A stretch of 64,000 nucleotides of DNA from Aquabacter sp. L1I39 (GCF_017742835.1 NZ_CP072392.1:4960180-5024179), one strand, 5' to 3'; counted from the stretch's first letter, positions 9,638 through 18,534 are shown. Numbers and translations: made by a program. The notes: generated by a model not told the origin, from the letters alone.

Positions 9638-9759
9638 AGCCCCCCGAACATCAGGACGGCGATGATGGCGATCATCAGGCCGAGCAGGCCGAGGCCGACA
9701 AGGATCATGCCCCACAAGATGAGGCCGCGCGGCGTCCGATCGGGTCCAAAAGTCTGCAT
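9634..9759 (-). CDS. small single-pass membrane protein (41 aa)
   Basis: The 41-residue frame starts MQTFGPDRTPRG and continues as one long hydrophobic segment (about residues 12-38, LILWGMILVGLGLLGLMIA) ending FGGL. A short basic N-terminus suggests the N-terminus faces the cytoplasm. A GGAGG site lies just upstream of the start, and the stop overlaps the next gene's start as ATGA. It is too short for homology-based naming. The tight coupling suggests it serves the 138-aa protein, perhaps as a membrane anchor. Confidence 0.5.
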   Translation of the reverse strand: MQTFGPDRTPRGLILWGMILVGLGLLGLMIAIIAVLMFGGL

Positions 9760-9931
9760 GCATCGCCTCCATCCACCGGAACAGGAATGCCTGACCCGTG
9801 CGACAGAATCGGTCGTGCTTGGATTTTGCCACGGTCGCTGCACCGTCGGGGCTGGTCGTTGTCGACGCGCATCATGCGACCGTTTCTGTCGCATATCCGT
9901 GGCATCTCTTCTCTCCCTCACGGAGAGCCTC

Positions 9932-11986
9932 ATGCACCCTTTTGAACGGCATATCCTGGTCCGATACGTCGCGGCCCTCGCCACCGGCGGGAGCGCGGTC
10001 TGGGCGCGTTGGTGGCGGAACACGGAGTTGGCGCACTGGCTGTTGTGCCACCAGGCCGTGCTCGGCCTTCCCGCCCTTCCCACCACGCAGGACGAGAATG
10101 ACCCCTCGTGCAATCTCGCCGCTCGCGATGCTGCGCTCCGGCACTTCACCAGCCTGCGCCAAGGCCGGACGCCCGCGGCCTCGCCCTTGGAGCGCAAGGT
10201 CTCCTGGCTCGGTGACGAGCTGGGCCTCGCCCCGATCGATCGGCCGATCCTCGCCCTCCTGGTGCGGACGGCGACGGTTCCGGAAGTCCACACCCTCGCT
10301 CTGGCCTTGGTGAGCCAGTTCATTCCCGAGCGGCTGCGCATGCCGCACAACATGGATATCGGGCTGAACACCATCGCCGCGCTGCTGGGGCAGATGCCGC
10401 GCGCCGTGAGCCGTCGCCTCACCTGCGAGATGCCGCTGGTGATGTACGGGCTCGTGGACGACCGGCGGGGTCACGACTTTGCCGCTTCCTCGCGCACCTT
10501 GAAGGTGGCGAACGCGTCCCGCTCGACCGCGCAGACGCTGCGCGCCCTCCTGTTCGGCAAGCCCAAGACCACTTCCTTGGCGTGGGAGGACTTCTCCCAT
10601 CTCCAGCGCGACGCGGAGCTGGTGTGCGACCTGCTGAAGGCGGCTTCCCGCAACCGGACGCGGGGCATCAACATCCTGCTCCACGGCGCGCCCGGCACCG
10701 GCAAGACCGCCTTTGCCAGCGCGCTCGCCGCGCGGGCGGGGCTCCACGCGGTGTTCGTGGGCGAATGCGCGGAGGAGGGCGAGGAGCCCGACCGGGAGCA
10801 ACGCATCAGCGCGCTCGCCCTCGCGCAGAAACTCTCCAGCCAGAGCGAGGGGCTGCTCCTGGTCATGGACGAGGCGGAGGACATTTTCGTCGGCGTGGAC
10901 GAGGCCCGCGGCCACAGCCGCCTTGGCGCCAAGGTGTTCATGAACAACCTTGTTGAGGCCAATCCTTGCCCGACGCTCTACATCTCCAACCATCCCCATC
11001 GGCTGGGCCGGGCGGTCCTGCGGCGCATGACCTATGCGGTGGAATTTCCGCGCCTGGATCGCGCGGCCCGCGAGCGGATCGTCCGCCGCTCGGCCACCCG
11101 CCATAAGATCGCGCTCGATCAGCCGGGCCTCCAGGAACTGGTCCGCCTGGACGCGCCCCCCGCGCTTATCGATCATGGCCTGCGGACCGCGCGCCTGTGC
11201 GGGGCGGATGTGAAGGTGGCTGTGCAGGCGGCATCATCGGTGCTGAAGGTGATGGGAGGGCGTCCTGCCCCCGTGGACGCCAAGGCGCGGTTCCACCCCG
11301 CCTTTGCCTGTGCCGACACCGACCTTGCGCGCCTCACCGAGCGGATCGTGGCCAGCGGGCGCCTCGACATTTCCCTGTGCCTCCATGGCCTTCCCGGCAC
11401 CGGCAAGAGTGCCTATGCCCGCTATCTGGCCGAGCGCATGGACCTTGAAGTGCTGGAGAAGCGGGCCAGCGATCTGCTGGGCATGTTCGTCGGCCAGAGC
11501 GAGCAGAACATCGCAGACTGCTTCGAAGAGGCCAGGGCGCGTCGGGCCTTCCTCATTTTCGACGAGGCGGATTCCCTCTTGCGCGACCGCACCGGGGCCA
11601 GTCGGTCCCACGAGGTCAGCCAGGTGAATGAAATGCTCACCTGGATGGAGCGCCACCCCTATCCCTTCGCCTGCACCACCAACTTCGCCGACGCGCTGGA
11701 CCCGGCCGCCGCACGGCGCTTCCTGTTCAAAATCGGGTTCCTGCCCCTTGCCAAGGCCCAGGCTCGCGCTCTCTTCGCCCACACGTTCGGCCTGACCCCG
11801 CCGGCGCACCTGGACGGCCTCTGCCAGCTCACCCCTGGCGATTTTGCGGTGGTGGCCCGCAAGGCGCTGGTGATGGGGGAAACCGAGGCCAACGCCCTGG
11901 TGGAGGCGCTTGCCAGCGAAGTGGAGGCCAAGCCTGGTGGCGCCCGCCAGCCCATCGGCTTCCGGCCACTGGCGTCGACGCCGTGA
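9932..11986 (+). CDS. double AAA+ ATPase (CDC48/FtsH-type central domains)
   Basis: A 684-residue protein with two AAA+ modules. Domain 1 has Walker A GAPGTGKTAFA (near 252) and Walker B LLLVMDEAEDIF (near 308). Domain 2 has GLPGTGKSAYA (near 485) and FLIFDEADSLL (near 543), followed by TGASRSHEVSQVNEML. The N-terminal 200 residues are helical and unfamiliar. The layout suggests a hexameric protein-remodelling machine of unknown target. The start was set at the ATG at 9932 rather than in the frame open back to 9143, because upstream codons cover the minus-strand pair. It follows an operon-like DNA-processing island but has its own 170-bp leader. Confidence 0.85.
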   Translation: MHPFERHILVRYVAALATGGSAVWARWWRNTELAHWLLCHQAVLGLPALPTTQDENDPSCNLAARDAALRHFTSLRQGRTPAASPLERKVSWLGDELGLAPIDRPILALLVRTATVPEVHTLALALVSQFIPERLRMPHNMDIGLNTIAALLGQMPRAVSRRLTCEMPLVMYGLVDDRRGHDFAASSRTLKVANASRSTAQTLRALLFGKPKTTSLAWEDFSHLQRDAELVCDLLKAASRNRTRGINILLHGAPGTGKTAFASALAARAGLHAVFVGECAEEGEEPDREQRISALALAQKLSSQSEGLLLVMDEAEDIFVGVDEARGHSRLGAKVFMNNLVEANPCPTLYISNHPHRLGRAVLRRMTYAVEFPRLDRAARERIVRRSATRHKIALDQPGLQELVRLDAPPALIDHGLRTARLCGADVKVAVQAASSVLKVMGGRPAPVDAKARFHPAFACADTDLARLTERIVASGRLDISLCLHGLPGTGKSAYARYLAERMDLEVLEKRASDLLGMFVGQSEQNIADCFEEARARRAFLIFDEADSLLRDRTGASRSHEVSQVNEMLTWMERHPYPFACTTNFADALDPAAARRFLFKIGFLPLAKAQARALFAHTFGLTPPAHLDGLCQLTPGDFAVVARKALVMGETEANALVEALASEVEAKPGGARQPIGFRPLASTP

Positions 11987-12045
11987 CACCGACCTGACAC
12001 GGGGCGGGGCGCAATGGCTGATCCTGCGCCCCGCGACAAGGAAAG

Positions 12046-12144
12046 CACTTCCGAGCGAAGTGAAAACCGGTTCGCGGGAAGGAAATGCATGAAAACCCAA
12101 AGGCAGAGCGCTGCGGAACTTCCATGAAACGCAACAGCGCTCTA
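12046..12144 (+). repeat. dispersed intergenic repeat, copy 1 (with 9-bp inverted arms)
   Basis: About 99 bp sharing the blocks ttccgagcgaag, accggttcgcg, gaaggaaatgc and ttccatgaaacgc with a second copy at 27155-27254. The right half forms a hairpin: agagcgctg pairs perfectly with cagcgctct across a 21-base loop. It lies between the AAA+ gene and the convergent LysR gene. It resembles intergenic elements that I recall as widespread in Rhizobiales. Confidence 0.7.
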
Positions 12145-12168
12145 ACCCATTGATAGAGAATGCGTGAT

Positions 12169-12197
12169 CCGATCAGATGGCGATGCCATCTGATCGG
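12169..12197. repeat. perfect 13-bp hairpin between convergent genes
   Basis: CCGATCAGATGGC, a GAT loop, then its exact reverse complement. It sits 9 bp from the LysR stop and follows repeat copy 1. There is no T-tract, so a role as a bidirectional terminator is only possible; it may instead be a REP-like element. Confidence 0.6.
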
Positions 12198-12205
12198 CGC
12201 ATGCT

Positions 12206-13114
12206 CTAGCCCGCAAGGGATTCCTGCAGGTAAGGCTTGAAAACGCCCCGTATGAAATCGATGAAGACTTTCGCGCGTGGGACGGCGTGTCGATTGGGCG
12301 GGTAGACCACGTACAGGTCTTCGCTCGGGACAGAGGTCTGAGGCAGCAGCTCTGCGAGCTGTCCGGCCCGCAATTCGGGTGCCACCAGGATCGAATTGCA
12401 TTGGGCGATGCCCAGGCCGCGCAGCGCGGATTCCCGCAAGGCCAGCCCGCTGCTCACGGTCAGTCCGCCGCGCGGCGTGTGGGCCACCTGCTCCCCATCC
12501 TGTGCGAAGGTCCAACTGCGGATCCGCCCGTCCACCAGCAGCGCGATGCAGGTGTGGTCCTGCAAATCCTTCAGCGTGGTGAGGGGGGCATGGCTGGCGA
12601 TGTAATGGGGCGTGGCGCAGGTGACGCGCCGCGAGCGCGCCAACCGACGGGCGATGAAGCCGCCATCCCTGGGCTTGCCGATGCGGACGGCGACGTCCAG
12701 CCGGTTCTCCAGAAGATCCGGCGGCGTGTCGCTATAGTCCAGCGTCAGCCGGATGGACCTGTGGGCGCTCAGGAACCGATCGAGCTGCGGGATCACATAA
12801 ATCTGCCCCATGGCCGCGGGCATCGACACCCGCAATTGGCCCGCCGCCTCCTGCCGGCGGCTGGCGAGCTGCTGCTCGATGTCGTCCACCTCCTCCAGCA
12901 CCCGCTGGATCCGCTCCAGGCACAGCGCGCCCTCGTCGGTGAGCACGACCCCATGGGTGGTGCGGTGCAGAAGCTGCGCGCCCAGGGACTTTTCCAGCTC
13001 CGATATGCGCTTGGTGAGCGCCGAGGGCACGGTGGACAGCTTGGCAGCCGCCGCCGTGAAGCTCCCCGTCTCGGCCACCAGCACCAGGGTCCTGAAGGCG
13101 GTGAGGCGATCCAT
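12206..13114 (-). CDS. LysR-family transcriptional regulator
   Basis: A 302-residue LysR-type protein, the family's usual length. The winged HTH occupies residues 1-60 (MDRLTAFRTLVLVAETGS, AAAKLSTVPSALTKRISELE), and a periplasmic-binding-like effector domain runs from about 90. It is transcribed divergently from the amidohydrolase at 13213, with 98 bp between the starts. The ATG at 13114 is the standard LysR start; the open frame upstream is unsupported. It probably regulates the amidohydrolase, binding-protein and cupin genes. Confidence 0.92.
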   Translation of the reverse strand: MDRLTAFRTLVLVAETGSFTAAAAKLSTVPSALTKRISELEKSLGAQLLHRTTHGVVLTDEGALCLERIQRVLEEVDDIEQQLASRRQEAAGQLRVSMPAAMGQIYVIPQLDRFLSAHRSIRLTLDYSDTPPDLLENRLDVAVRIGKPRDGGFIARRLARSRRVTCATPHYIASHAPLTTLKDLQDHTCIALLVDGRIRSWTFAQDGEQVAHTPRGGLTVSSGLALRESALRGLGIAQCNSILVAPELRAGQLAELLPQTSVPSEDLYVVYPPNRHAVPRAKVFIDFIRGVFKPYLQESLAG

Positions 13115-13121
13115 GGCGCTG

Positions 13122-13134
13122 TTCCAAACTGGAA
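13122..13134. promoter_or_regulatory. candidate LysR operator (T-N11-A palindrome)
   Basis: TTCCAAACTGGAA is a perfect 5-3-5 palindrome with the T-N11-A form typical of LysR-type boxes. It lies 8 bp upstream of the LysR start and about 80 bp upstream of the divergent amidohydrolase. Confidence 0.5.
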
Positions 13135-13212
13135 AAACCGTTCTGAGAAGACGGCGGTGGGATTCGTCGGACCGAGATTTTAGCATGGGGCAACAAAGAA
13201 AGATGAGGAAAC

Positions 13213-14082
13213 ATGACCCGCCCCTGCCTGCCCCCGGACCCCGATACACGCGTCCCACGGTTCAAGGCGCCGCCGCTCTCCTGTGATGCGCACGCGCACA
13301 TTTTCGGTGACTTCTCGACATTTCCCCTCTCGCCGAACCGTTCTTTCACCCCGCCCCAGGCGCCGGTGGAAAACCTGTTCGGCATGCTCGACGTACTGGG
13401 CGTCACGCGGGCCGTCATCGTACATTCCAGCGCCTATGGCACCGACACGCGGGTGTCGGAAGAAGCCCTGAAGGCGGCGCCCGACCGGCTGCGAGGCGTT
13501 GCGGTCACCGGGCCGGATACGCCCTATGCGGACCTGGAGCGCCTTGATGCGCTCGGCTTCAGCGGCAGCCGGCTGAGCACGGTGGTGAAGGGCACGGCGA
13601 GTTTCGACCATCTGGAAGCCATTGCCGCCCGCGTCCATCCCTTCGGCTGGCACATCGCGGTGCACGTCAACCGCTCGGACGAACTGGTGGACCTGGCGCC
13701 CCGCCTCCTGGCCCTGCCCAACCCCATCGTGGTGGACCATGTGGCACGGGTGAGGGGCGATGAAGGCGTGACCTGCCCTGGCTACCAGGCGCTGCTCACC
13801 CTTTTGAAGACCGACCGCTGCTGGGTGAAGCTCTCCGCCCTCCACCGCACGTCGTCCCGGGCATTCCCCTGGAGCGACATGCGCCCCCTCGTGGAGGGGC
13901 TGCTGGAGGCCCGGCCGGATCGCATCGTGTGGGGCACCGACTGGCCCCATGTGAACCAGTATGACGAGATGCAGAATGACGGCGACCTGCTGGACGCCTG
14001 CGCCGAATGGGTCGGCGACGATGACCTGATGCGGAAGATCTTGGTCGACAATCCGCAAAAGCTTTACCGCTTCCCAGAATAA
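13213..14082 (+). CDS. amidohydrolase 2 family, LigI-like (pyrone-dicarboxylate lactonase-like)
   Basis: A 289-residue TIM-barrel amidohydrolase. Metal or catalytic residues are visible: CDAHAHIFGD near residues 24-33, His in IAVHVNR, His in VVDHVARV, and Asp in VWGTDWPHVNQ near the C-terminus. This pattern matches the LigI branch, which hydrolyses 2-pyrone-4,6-dicarboxylate in protocatechuate/gallate meta-cleavage, but related members open other lactones. It starts a short operon with a Bug-type binding protein (17-bp gap) and a cupin protein. The aromatic-cleavage operon 10 kb away fits a LigI-type role. Confidence 0.85.
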   Translation: MTRPCLPPDPDTRVPRFKAPPLSCDAHAHIFGDFSTFPLSPNRSFTPPQAPVENLFGMLDVLGVTRAVIVHSSAYGTDTRVSEEALKAAPDRLRGVAVTGPDTPYADLERLDALGFSGSRLSTVVKGTASFDHLEAIAARVHPFGWHIAVHVNRSDELVDLAPRLLALPNPIVVDHVARVRGDEGVTCPGYQALLTLLKTDRCWVKLSALHRTSSRAFPWSDMRPLVEGLLEARPDRIVWGTDWPHVNQYDEMQNDGDLLDACAEWVGDDDLMRKILVDNPQKLYRFPE

Positions 14083-14099
14083 CAACAAGGATACAGGAA

Positions 14100-15083
14100 A
14101 TGCTCAAGATGATGCGCCGCCTCCTGGCGGCAGCCATGTGCCTTGGCGCGGTGGGGTGGGGGGCTGCGGGCGCCGATGCCGTCGCCGCGTCCTATCCCAC
14201 GCGCCCCGTGACCATCGTGGTCGGCTTCTCCGCCGGTGGAAACGCGGACCTGGTGGCGCGCCTGGTGGCCCAGCGCCTCAGCGAGACACTGGGTCGGCCC
14301 TTCATCGTCGAGAACAAGGGCGGGGCCGGTGGCCTGCTGGCCAGCGAGGCCGTGGCGAAGTCCGCGCCCGATGGCTATCGCCTGCTGCTCGTGACCGGCG
14401 CCTTCCCGGCCCAGGCGGCGGCTTTGAGCCGCCTGCCGTTCGACCCGGTCCGGGACTTCACGCCCATCTCGGTGGTGGTGTCCTATCCCGCGGTCATCGT
14501 CGTTCCGGCGACCTCCCCCTTCACCAGCCTGAAGGACCTCATCGCCTACGCCAAGGCCCATCCCGGACAGCTCAATTATCCCAGCCCCGGGACCGGTTCC
14601 CTCTTCCACCTGGCGGTGGAGCTGTTCGCAGACAAGACCGGCATCGTGATGACGCATATTCCCTTCAAGGGCGGCGGCCAGCAGGTCACCGAGCTGATCG
14701 CCGGGCGGCTGGACGTGATGTTCGACACGCTGTCCGTGGTGCAGAGCCAGATCAAGTCGGGCAAGCTGCGGGCGCTCGCCGTGACCTCTCCCCAGCGCCT
14801 TCCCCAATTGCCGGAGGTGCCGACCGTGGACGAGGTGGTGGGCGACTACGAGGTGTCGTCCTTTGTGGGCCTTGCCGGCCCCGCGAACCTGCCGGCTGAC
14901 ATCGTCGCCCGTCTCAATACGGCGATCGATGAGGCGGTGAACAGCCCCGACATCAAGGCCCGCTTCATCGAGCTTGGCGGAACGCCGCTCGGGGGCACGC
15001 CGCAGCAGGCGGCAGAGACCATGAACCAGGCGCTCGAGACCTGGCAGAAGATCGCGCGCTCCAAGAACATCAAGGCGGATTGA
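14100..15083 (+). CDS. Bug/TctC-family periplasmic solute-binding protein
   Basis: A 327-residue protein with a Sec signal peptide (about residues 1-30, RRLLAAAMCLGAVGWGAAGADA) and then the family signature YPTRPVTIVVGFSAGGNADLVAR. Asn, Pro and Gly turns follow, such as VENKGGAGGLLASE. Members bind carboxylates for tripartite tricarboxylate transporters, but no TctA or TctB gene is present nearby, so the membrane partner is elsewhere or absent. It is sandwiched between the amidohydrolase and the cupin gene, suggesting a ligand that is the substrate of that pathway. Confidence 0.92.
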   Translation: MLKMMRRLLAAAMCLGAVGWGAAGADAVAASYPTRPVTIVVGFSAGGNADLVARLVAQRLSETLGRPFIVENKGGAGGLLASEAVAKSAPDGYRLLLVTGAFPAQAAALSRLPFDPVRDFTPISVVVSYPAVIVVPATSPFTSLKDLIAYAKAHPGQLNYPSPGTGSLFHLAVELFADKTGIVMTHIPFKGGGQQVTELIAGRLDVMFDTLSVVQSQIKSGKLRALAVTSPQRLPQLPEVPTVDEVVGDYEVSSFVGLAGPANLPADIVARLNTAIDEAVNSPDIKARFIELGGTPLGGTPQQAAETMNQALETWQKIARSKNIKAD

Positions 15084-15085
15084 GC

Positions 15086-15673
15086 ATGTCCCTGTCGCAA
15101 AAGGTGCGCCGCGTGGTCACCGGGCACAATGAGCAAGGCGAGGCCATCGTGCTGATGGACGGGCCCGCGCCCTTCCTCTTCCAGTCCGAGCATCGCCCTG
15201 GCTTCTGGTCCAATGACATCTGGCGCACCGGGCAGATGCCCGTGGTGATCGAGGCGCAGCCCGAGGAACCGACGCTCGGGCCGCGCCGCCAATTGCCGGG
15301 TCCACGCGGCAGCGTCCTGCGCATCAACAACATCCCGCCCGAGAGCGGCCTGTTGACCTCCGACGACATCGCGCGCGAATTCGCCCGCATGGGAAATGCT
15401 GCCGGCTCCACCCATGCCGTCTCCGGGCGCCATCCCATGATGCACCGGACCCAGACGCTGGACTATGCGATCATCCTGTCGGGCGAGATCTATCTCGTGC
15501 TCGACAAGGAAGAGACCTTGCTTCGGGCGGGGGACGTGGTGGTCCAACGCGGCACCAACCACGCCTGGAGCAACCGCTCCTCGGCCCCGTGCGTGCTGGC
15601 CTTCATGCTCCTCGACGGGGTCTATGAGGAGAGCCTCGCCCAACAGCTGGAAGGGGAAGGCGCGCCGCCGTGA
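15086..15673 (+). CDS. cupin-domain protein
   Basis: A 195-residue protein with a C-terminal cupin barrel at about residues 105-180: HRTQTLDYAIILSGEIYLVLD, then LLRAGDVVVQRGTNHAWSNRS. The usual metal residues are partly kept: one His at MMHR, Glu in SGEIYL, and His in TNHAWSN. The N-terminal half (PGFWSNDIWRTGQMP) is shared with ring-related cupins of unknown activity. The ATG at 15086 follows the preceding stop by 2 bp, so it is operonic with the binding protein. It may be an isomerase, decarboxylase or dioxygenase in the same catabolic path. Confidence 0.85.
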   Translation: MSLSQKVRRVVTGHNEQGEAIVLMDGPAPFLFQSEHRPGFWSNDIWRTGQMPVVIEAQPEEPTLGPRRQLPGPRGSVLRINNIPPESGLLTSDDIAREFARMGNAAGSTHAVSGRHPMMHRTQTLDYAIILSGEIYLVLDKEETLLRAGDVVVQRGTNHAWSNRSSAPCVLAFMLLDGVYEESLAQQLEGEGAPP

Positions 15674-15761
15674 CCTAACGGCACCTCGCCCTCGGCCGTG
15701 CAGACTGGCAGCCCCGTGAACCGTCTGGCGCATGTGAGGCAAGCGGGAACCGGATCGCGCT

Positions 15762-17588
15762 CTAGCCAGCCAGCAGGGCCTCGAACTCCTGCGCCGGCAT
15801 GGGCTTGCCGAACAAGTAGCCCTGTCCTTCCGGGCAAGCGCGTTCCACAAGATAGGAGCGCTCCTCCTCGGTCTCTATGCCCTCGGCGATGACGTCCATG
15901 TCGAGGGCGCGGCCCATCTGGAGGATAGAGGAAATGACGGCCGCCTCGCGGGGAGAGCGCAGCATGGCCTGGACGAAGCTGCGGTCGATCTTGATGCAGT
16001 TCACCGGGTAGCGTGTCAGGAGGCTGAGCGCGGCGAAGCCCGTGCCGAAATCGTCGAACGCGATGCCCACGCCGATCTGCCGCAGCAGCGTCAGGGCCTC
16101 CAGGGCGGCGGCATCGTTGGACAGGACGATGTTCTCGGTAATTTCCAGTTCCAGCGCTTCCGGCGGCAGGTCGTGTCGGCGCAGGGCCTCTTCCACCTGC
16201 TTCGCCAGGTCGCCGGCGCGAAACTGGGAGCTGGAGAGATTTATGGCCATGCGGAAGTCGGCCCGCCCCCGCCGGCGCCAGCGCGCCACCTGGGCGCAGC
16301 CCTCGTCGATGACCCAGCGCCCTACAATGGGCGCGAGCGGCCCCGCCTCCAGGGAGGGCAGGAAGGCGGACGGTGGCAGAAGGCCTCGACTGGGATGAAG
16401 CCAGCGGATCAGCGCTTCCGCCCCCACCACGGCGCCGTCCTGAAGGCGCACCTGGGGCTGGTAGAACAGCCGCAGCTCTCCATGAGTCACCGCCCGCTGA
16501 AGGTCCAGGCTGGAGAGCCGCCGATCCAGCGCCTCGTTGCGAAGCGAGGGGGAATAGAGCGCGATCCCAGAATTGCGGCTGATCTTGGCGGCGTGGAGCG
16601 CGAGGTCCGCATCGCTGATCAGCTCGACCGCCTCCGTGGCATCGCGCGGGGACAGGGCAATGCCGCAACTGGTGCTGATGCGCAGATCCTCGCCGGCCAG
16701 GGGGCGCAGCTCGGCGACCTTGGCCAGGAGCCGGCGCGCGAACGGCTCCGCCGTCTCCGCGGAAAGGCTTTCCACCAGCACGGCGAACTCATCCCCGCCC
16801 ACGCGGGCGACCGTCGAGCCGTGCATGGTCTCTGCTGAGAGCAAACCGCCGAGCGCCCGGAGGACATCGTCCGCGGCCGCCGGCCCGAGGATGTTGTTGA
16901 TGTCGTTGAAGCCGTCAATGTCCAGCATCAGCACGGCGCAGGGATGGCCGGAGAGGAGCGTCGCCTCCACCGACCGGTAGAACTGGCGGCGGTTGGGCAG
17001 GCCCGTCAAGGCGTCCATGCTGGCGAGGCGGAAAAGCTGCTCGGGGTCCATGGCGCGGGCATGGATGGTGTTGCTCTGCCTGCACGGGCCAAAGCCGAGG
17101 CGGCGGACCTCCAGCCGGTCCATGACCATCTGGGCCATCTGGCTCAGGCGTTCGCGCTCTTCTCCCGAAAAGCCGTTGCGCGGATGCGTGTCCAGAACGC
17201 AGAGCGCGCCAATGGCGTGGCCGTCCGAGGACAAGAGCGGCGCCCCGGCATAGAAGCGGATGCTGCCGGCACCGGCGACAAGGGGGTTGTCGTGGAACCG
17301 GTCGTCCCGCTCGGCATCCGGCACAACCATCACCTTGCCCTGGAGGATGGTATGGGCGCAGAAAGACACCTCCCTGCGCTTGTCCACCTCCCCAAAGCCG
17401 GCGCTGGCGGCGAAGAAGACATGATCGGAGCCGATCATATTCACTGCTGCCATGGGCACCTTGAAGACATGCAGGGCCATGTCGACCAGGGGCGACAGGT
17501 CGACCACCGGGGCTTCATCGGCGAGGCAGTAGCTGGCAAGAGCGGCGAGCCGCTCCTTCTCGTGCGGAGGCACTGGAGGGCACTGCAT
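15762..17588 (-). CDS. GAF-GGDEF-EAL cyclic-di-GMP signalling protein
   Basis: About 608 residues. A GAF sensor fills residues 25-165 (FCAHTILQGK, VVPDAERDDRF, FYAGAPL). A diguanylate cyclase domain with an intact GGDEF at 264-268 comes next, followed by an EAL phosphodiesterase domain with EAL at 391-393 and DDFGTGFAALSLL in the second half. Both catalytic signatures look complete, so the protein could make or break cyclic-di-GMP. No membrane segment is seen, so it is probably cytosolic. The start was set at ATG 17588 because a purine-rich stretch precedes it; ATG 17609 is an alternative. A 200-bp AT-richer leader lies upstream. Confidence 0.92.
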   Translation of the reverse strand: MQCPPVPPHEKERLAALASYCLADEAPVVDLSPLVDMALHVFKVPMAAVNMIGSDHVFFAASAGFGEVDKRREVSFCAHTILQGKVMVVPDAERDDRFHDNPLVAGAGSIRFYAGAPLLSSDGHAIGALCVLDTHPRNGFSGEERERLSQMAQMVMDRLEVRRLGFGPCRQSNTIHARAMDPEQLFRLASMDALTGLPNRRQFYRSVEATLLSGHPCAVLMLDIDGFNDINNILGPAAADDVLRALGGLLSAETMHGSTVARVGGDEFAVLVESLSAETAEPFARRLLAKVAELRPLAGEDLRISTSCGIALSPRDATEAVELISDADLALHAAKISRNSGIALYSPSLRNEALDRRLSSLDLQRAVTHGELRLFYQPQVRLQDGAVVGAEALIRWLHPSRGLLPPSAFLPSLEAGPLAPIVGRWVIDEGCAQVARWRRRGRADFRMAINLSSSQFRAGDLAKQVEEALRRHDLPPEALELEITENIVLSNDAAALEALTLLRQIGVGIAFDDFGTGFAALSLLTRYPVNCIKIDRSFVQAMLRSPREAAVISSILQMGRALDMDVIAEGIETEEERSYLVERACPEGQGYLFGKPMPAQEFEALLAG

Positions 17589-17799
17589 ACCCTTTCCCCC
17601 CTTCGCCATCAGGGATGGCAAATGAAATCGGGCTTATTTCCCTTAAAAGTAGCATGACAAGGAATTAAACGTGAAGTCTTTGTGACGGATCAAGATTTTG
17701 CTACGGTAATACCGCTCTGCGGGCGCGATTTCTTTCTGCACTACCTGACGGCGGCACGCGCTCCACCGCGTCCGGGGCAAAGGGCGCGGGCTTGGAGCT

Positions 17800-18534
17800 T
17801 CAGTGTGCCATGCCCATCATGGTCCGGCGCAGATCGTCAGCGCTGAAGGCCTCCTTTTCCCGGTCGAGGGTGCGCACGATGGCGCCATGGGAGAGCACAT
17901 AGGCGCGGGACGCCAGGTCCACGGCGCGCAGAAAGCTCTGCTCGGCCATAAGGATGGTGAGCTGCCGCGAGGCTTGGAGATCGCGCACCGCGTCGAACAC
18001 TTGCGACACGACGATGGGGGCAAGGCCCACGGAGGGCTCGTCGATGACGATGACGCGCGGCGAGGTCATCAGCGCGCGGGCGATGGCGAGGAGTTGCTGC
18101 TGGCCCCCGCTCATGGTGCCGGCCCGCTGCGCCCGGCGCTCCCGCAACAGGGGGAAGGTCTCGTAGCAGAAGGCGAGATTGGCGGCGAGCTGGTGCTTGG
18201 CGCGCGGACAGCTGCCGGCCAGCACGAGATTTTCCTCCACCGTCAAATTGGGGATCAGCCGCCGGCCTTCCGGCACCAGGGCGACGCCTTCATTGACGAT
18301 GCGGTGGGGCGGGAGGCCAGTGAGGTCCAGAACCTGCCCGTCCCATTCCAGCAGGATGCGCCCCTTGGTGGGCCGCACGAAGCCCAGCACGGTGTTCAGG
18401 AGCGTGCTCTTGCCGTTGCCATTGGTGCCCAGCAGCGCGATGAACTCGCTCTCGCGCAGCTCCAGCGAGACATCGTGCAGCACCGCGACCGCGCCATAGC
18501 CGGCGCTGACCCCTTCGACGATGAGCCTATTCAC
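17800..18534 (-). CDS. livF: branched-chain-type ABC transporter ATP-binding protein (LivF)
   Basis: A 244-residue ABC ATPase of LivF type: Walker A GTNGNGKST near residue 37, signature MSGGQQQLLAIARAL, Walker B VIVIDEPSVGL. It starts 8 bp inside the end of LivG. It is the last gene of the nine-gene operon beginning at 26017. In this context the cargo is more likely an aromatic carboxylate than leucine, because LigAB and CoA-dependent enzymes share the operon. Confidence 0.95.
   Translation of the reverse strand: MNRLIVEGVSAGYGAVAVLHDVSLELRESEFIALLGTNGNGKSTLLNTVLGFVRPTKGRILLEWDGQVLDLTGLPPHRIVNEGVALVPEGRRLIPNLTVEENLVLAGSCPRAKHQLAANLAFCYETFPLLRERRAQRAGTMSGGQQQLLAIARALMTSPRVIVIDEPSVGLAPIVVSQVFDAVRDLQASRQLTILMAEQSFLRAVDLASRAYVLSHGAIVRTLDREKEAFSADDLRRTMMGMAH

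Noticed and set aside
15724..15767. third copy of the dispersed intergenic repeat
   Set aside because: Only a short match (aagcgggaaccgg, ctctag) without the paired arms; too weak to call.
17589..17799. sigma-factor promoter for the GGDEF/EAL gene
   Set aside because: AT-rich leader with only poor -35/-10 pairs (TTGTCA-N16-AATAAG); left undefined.
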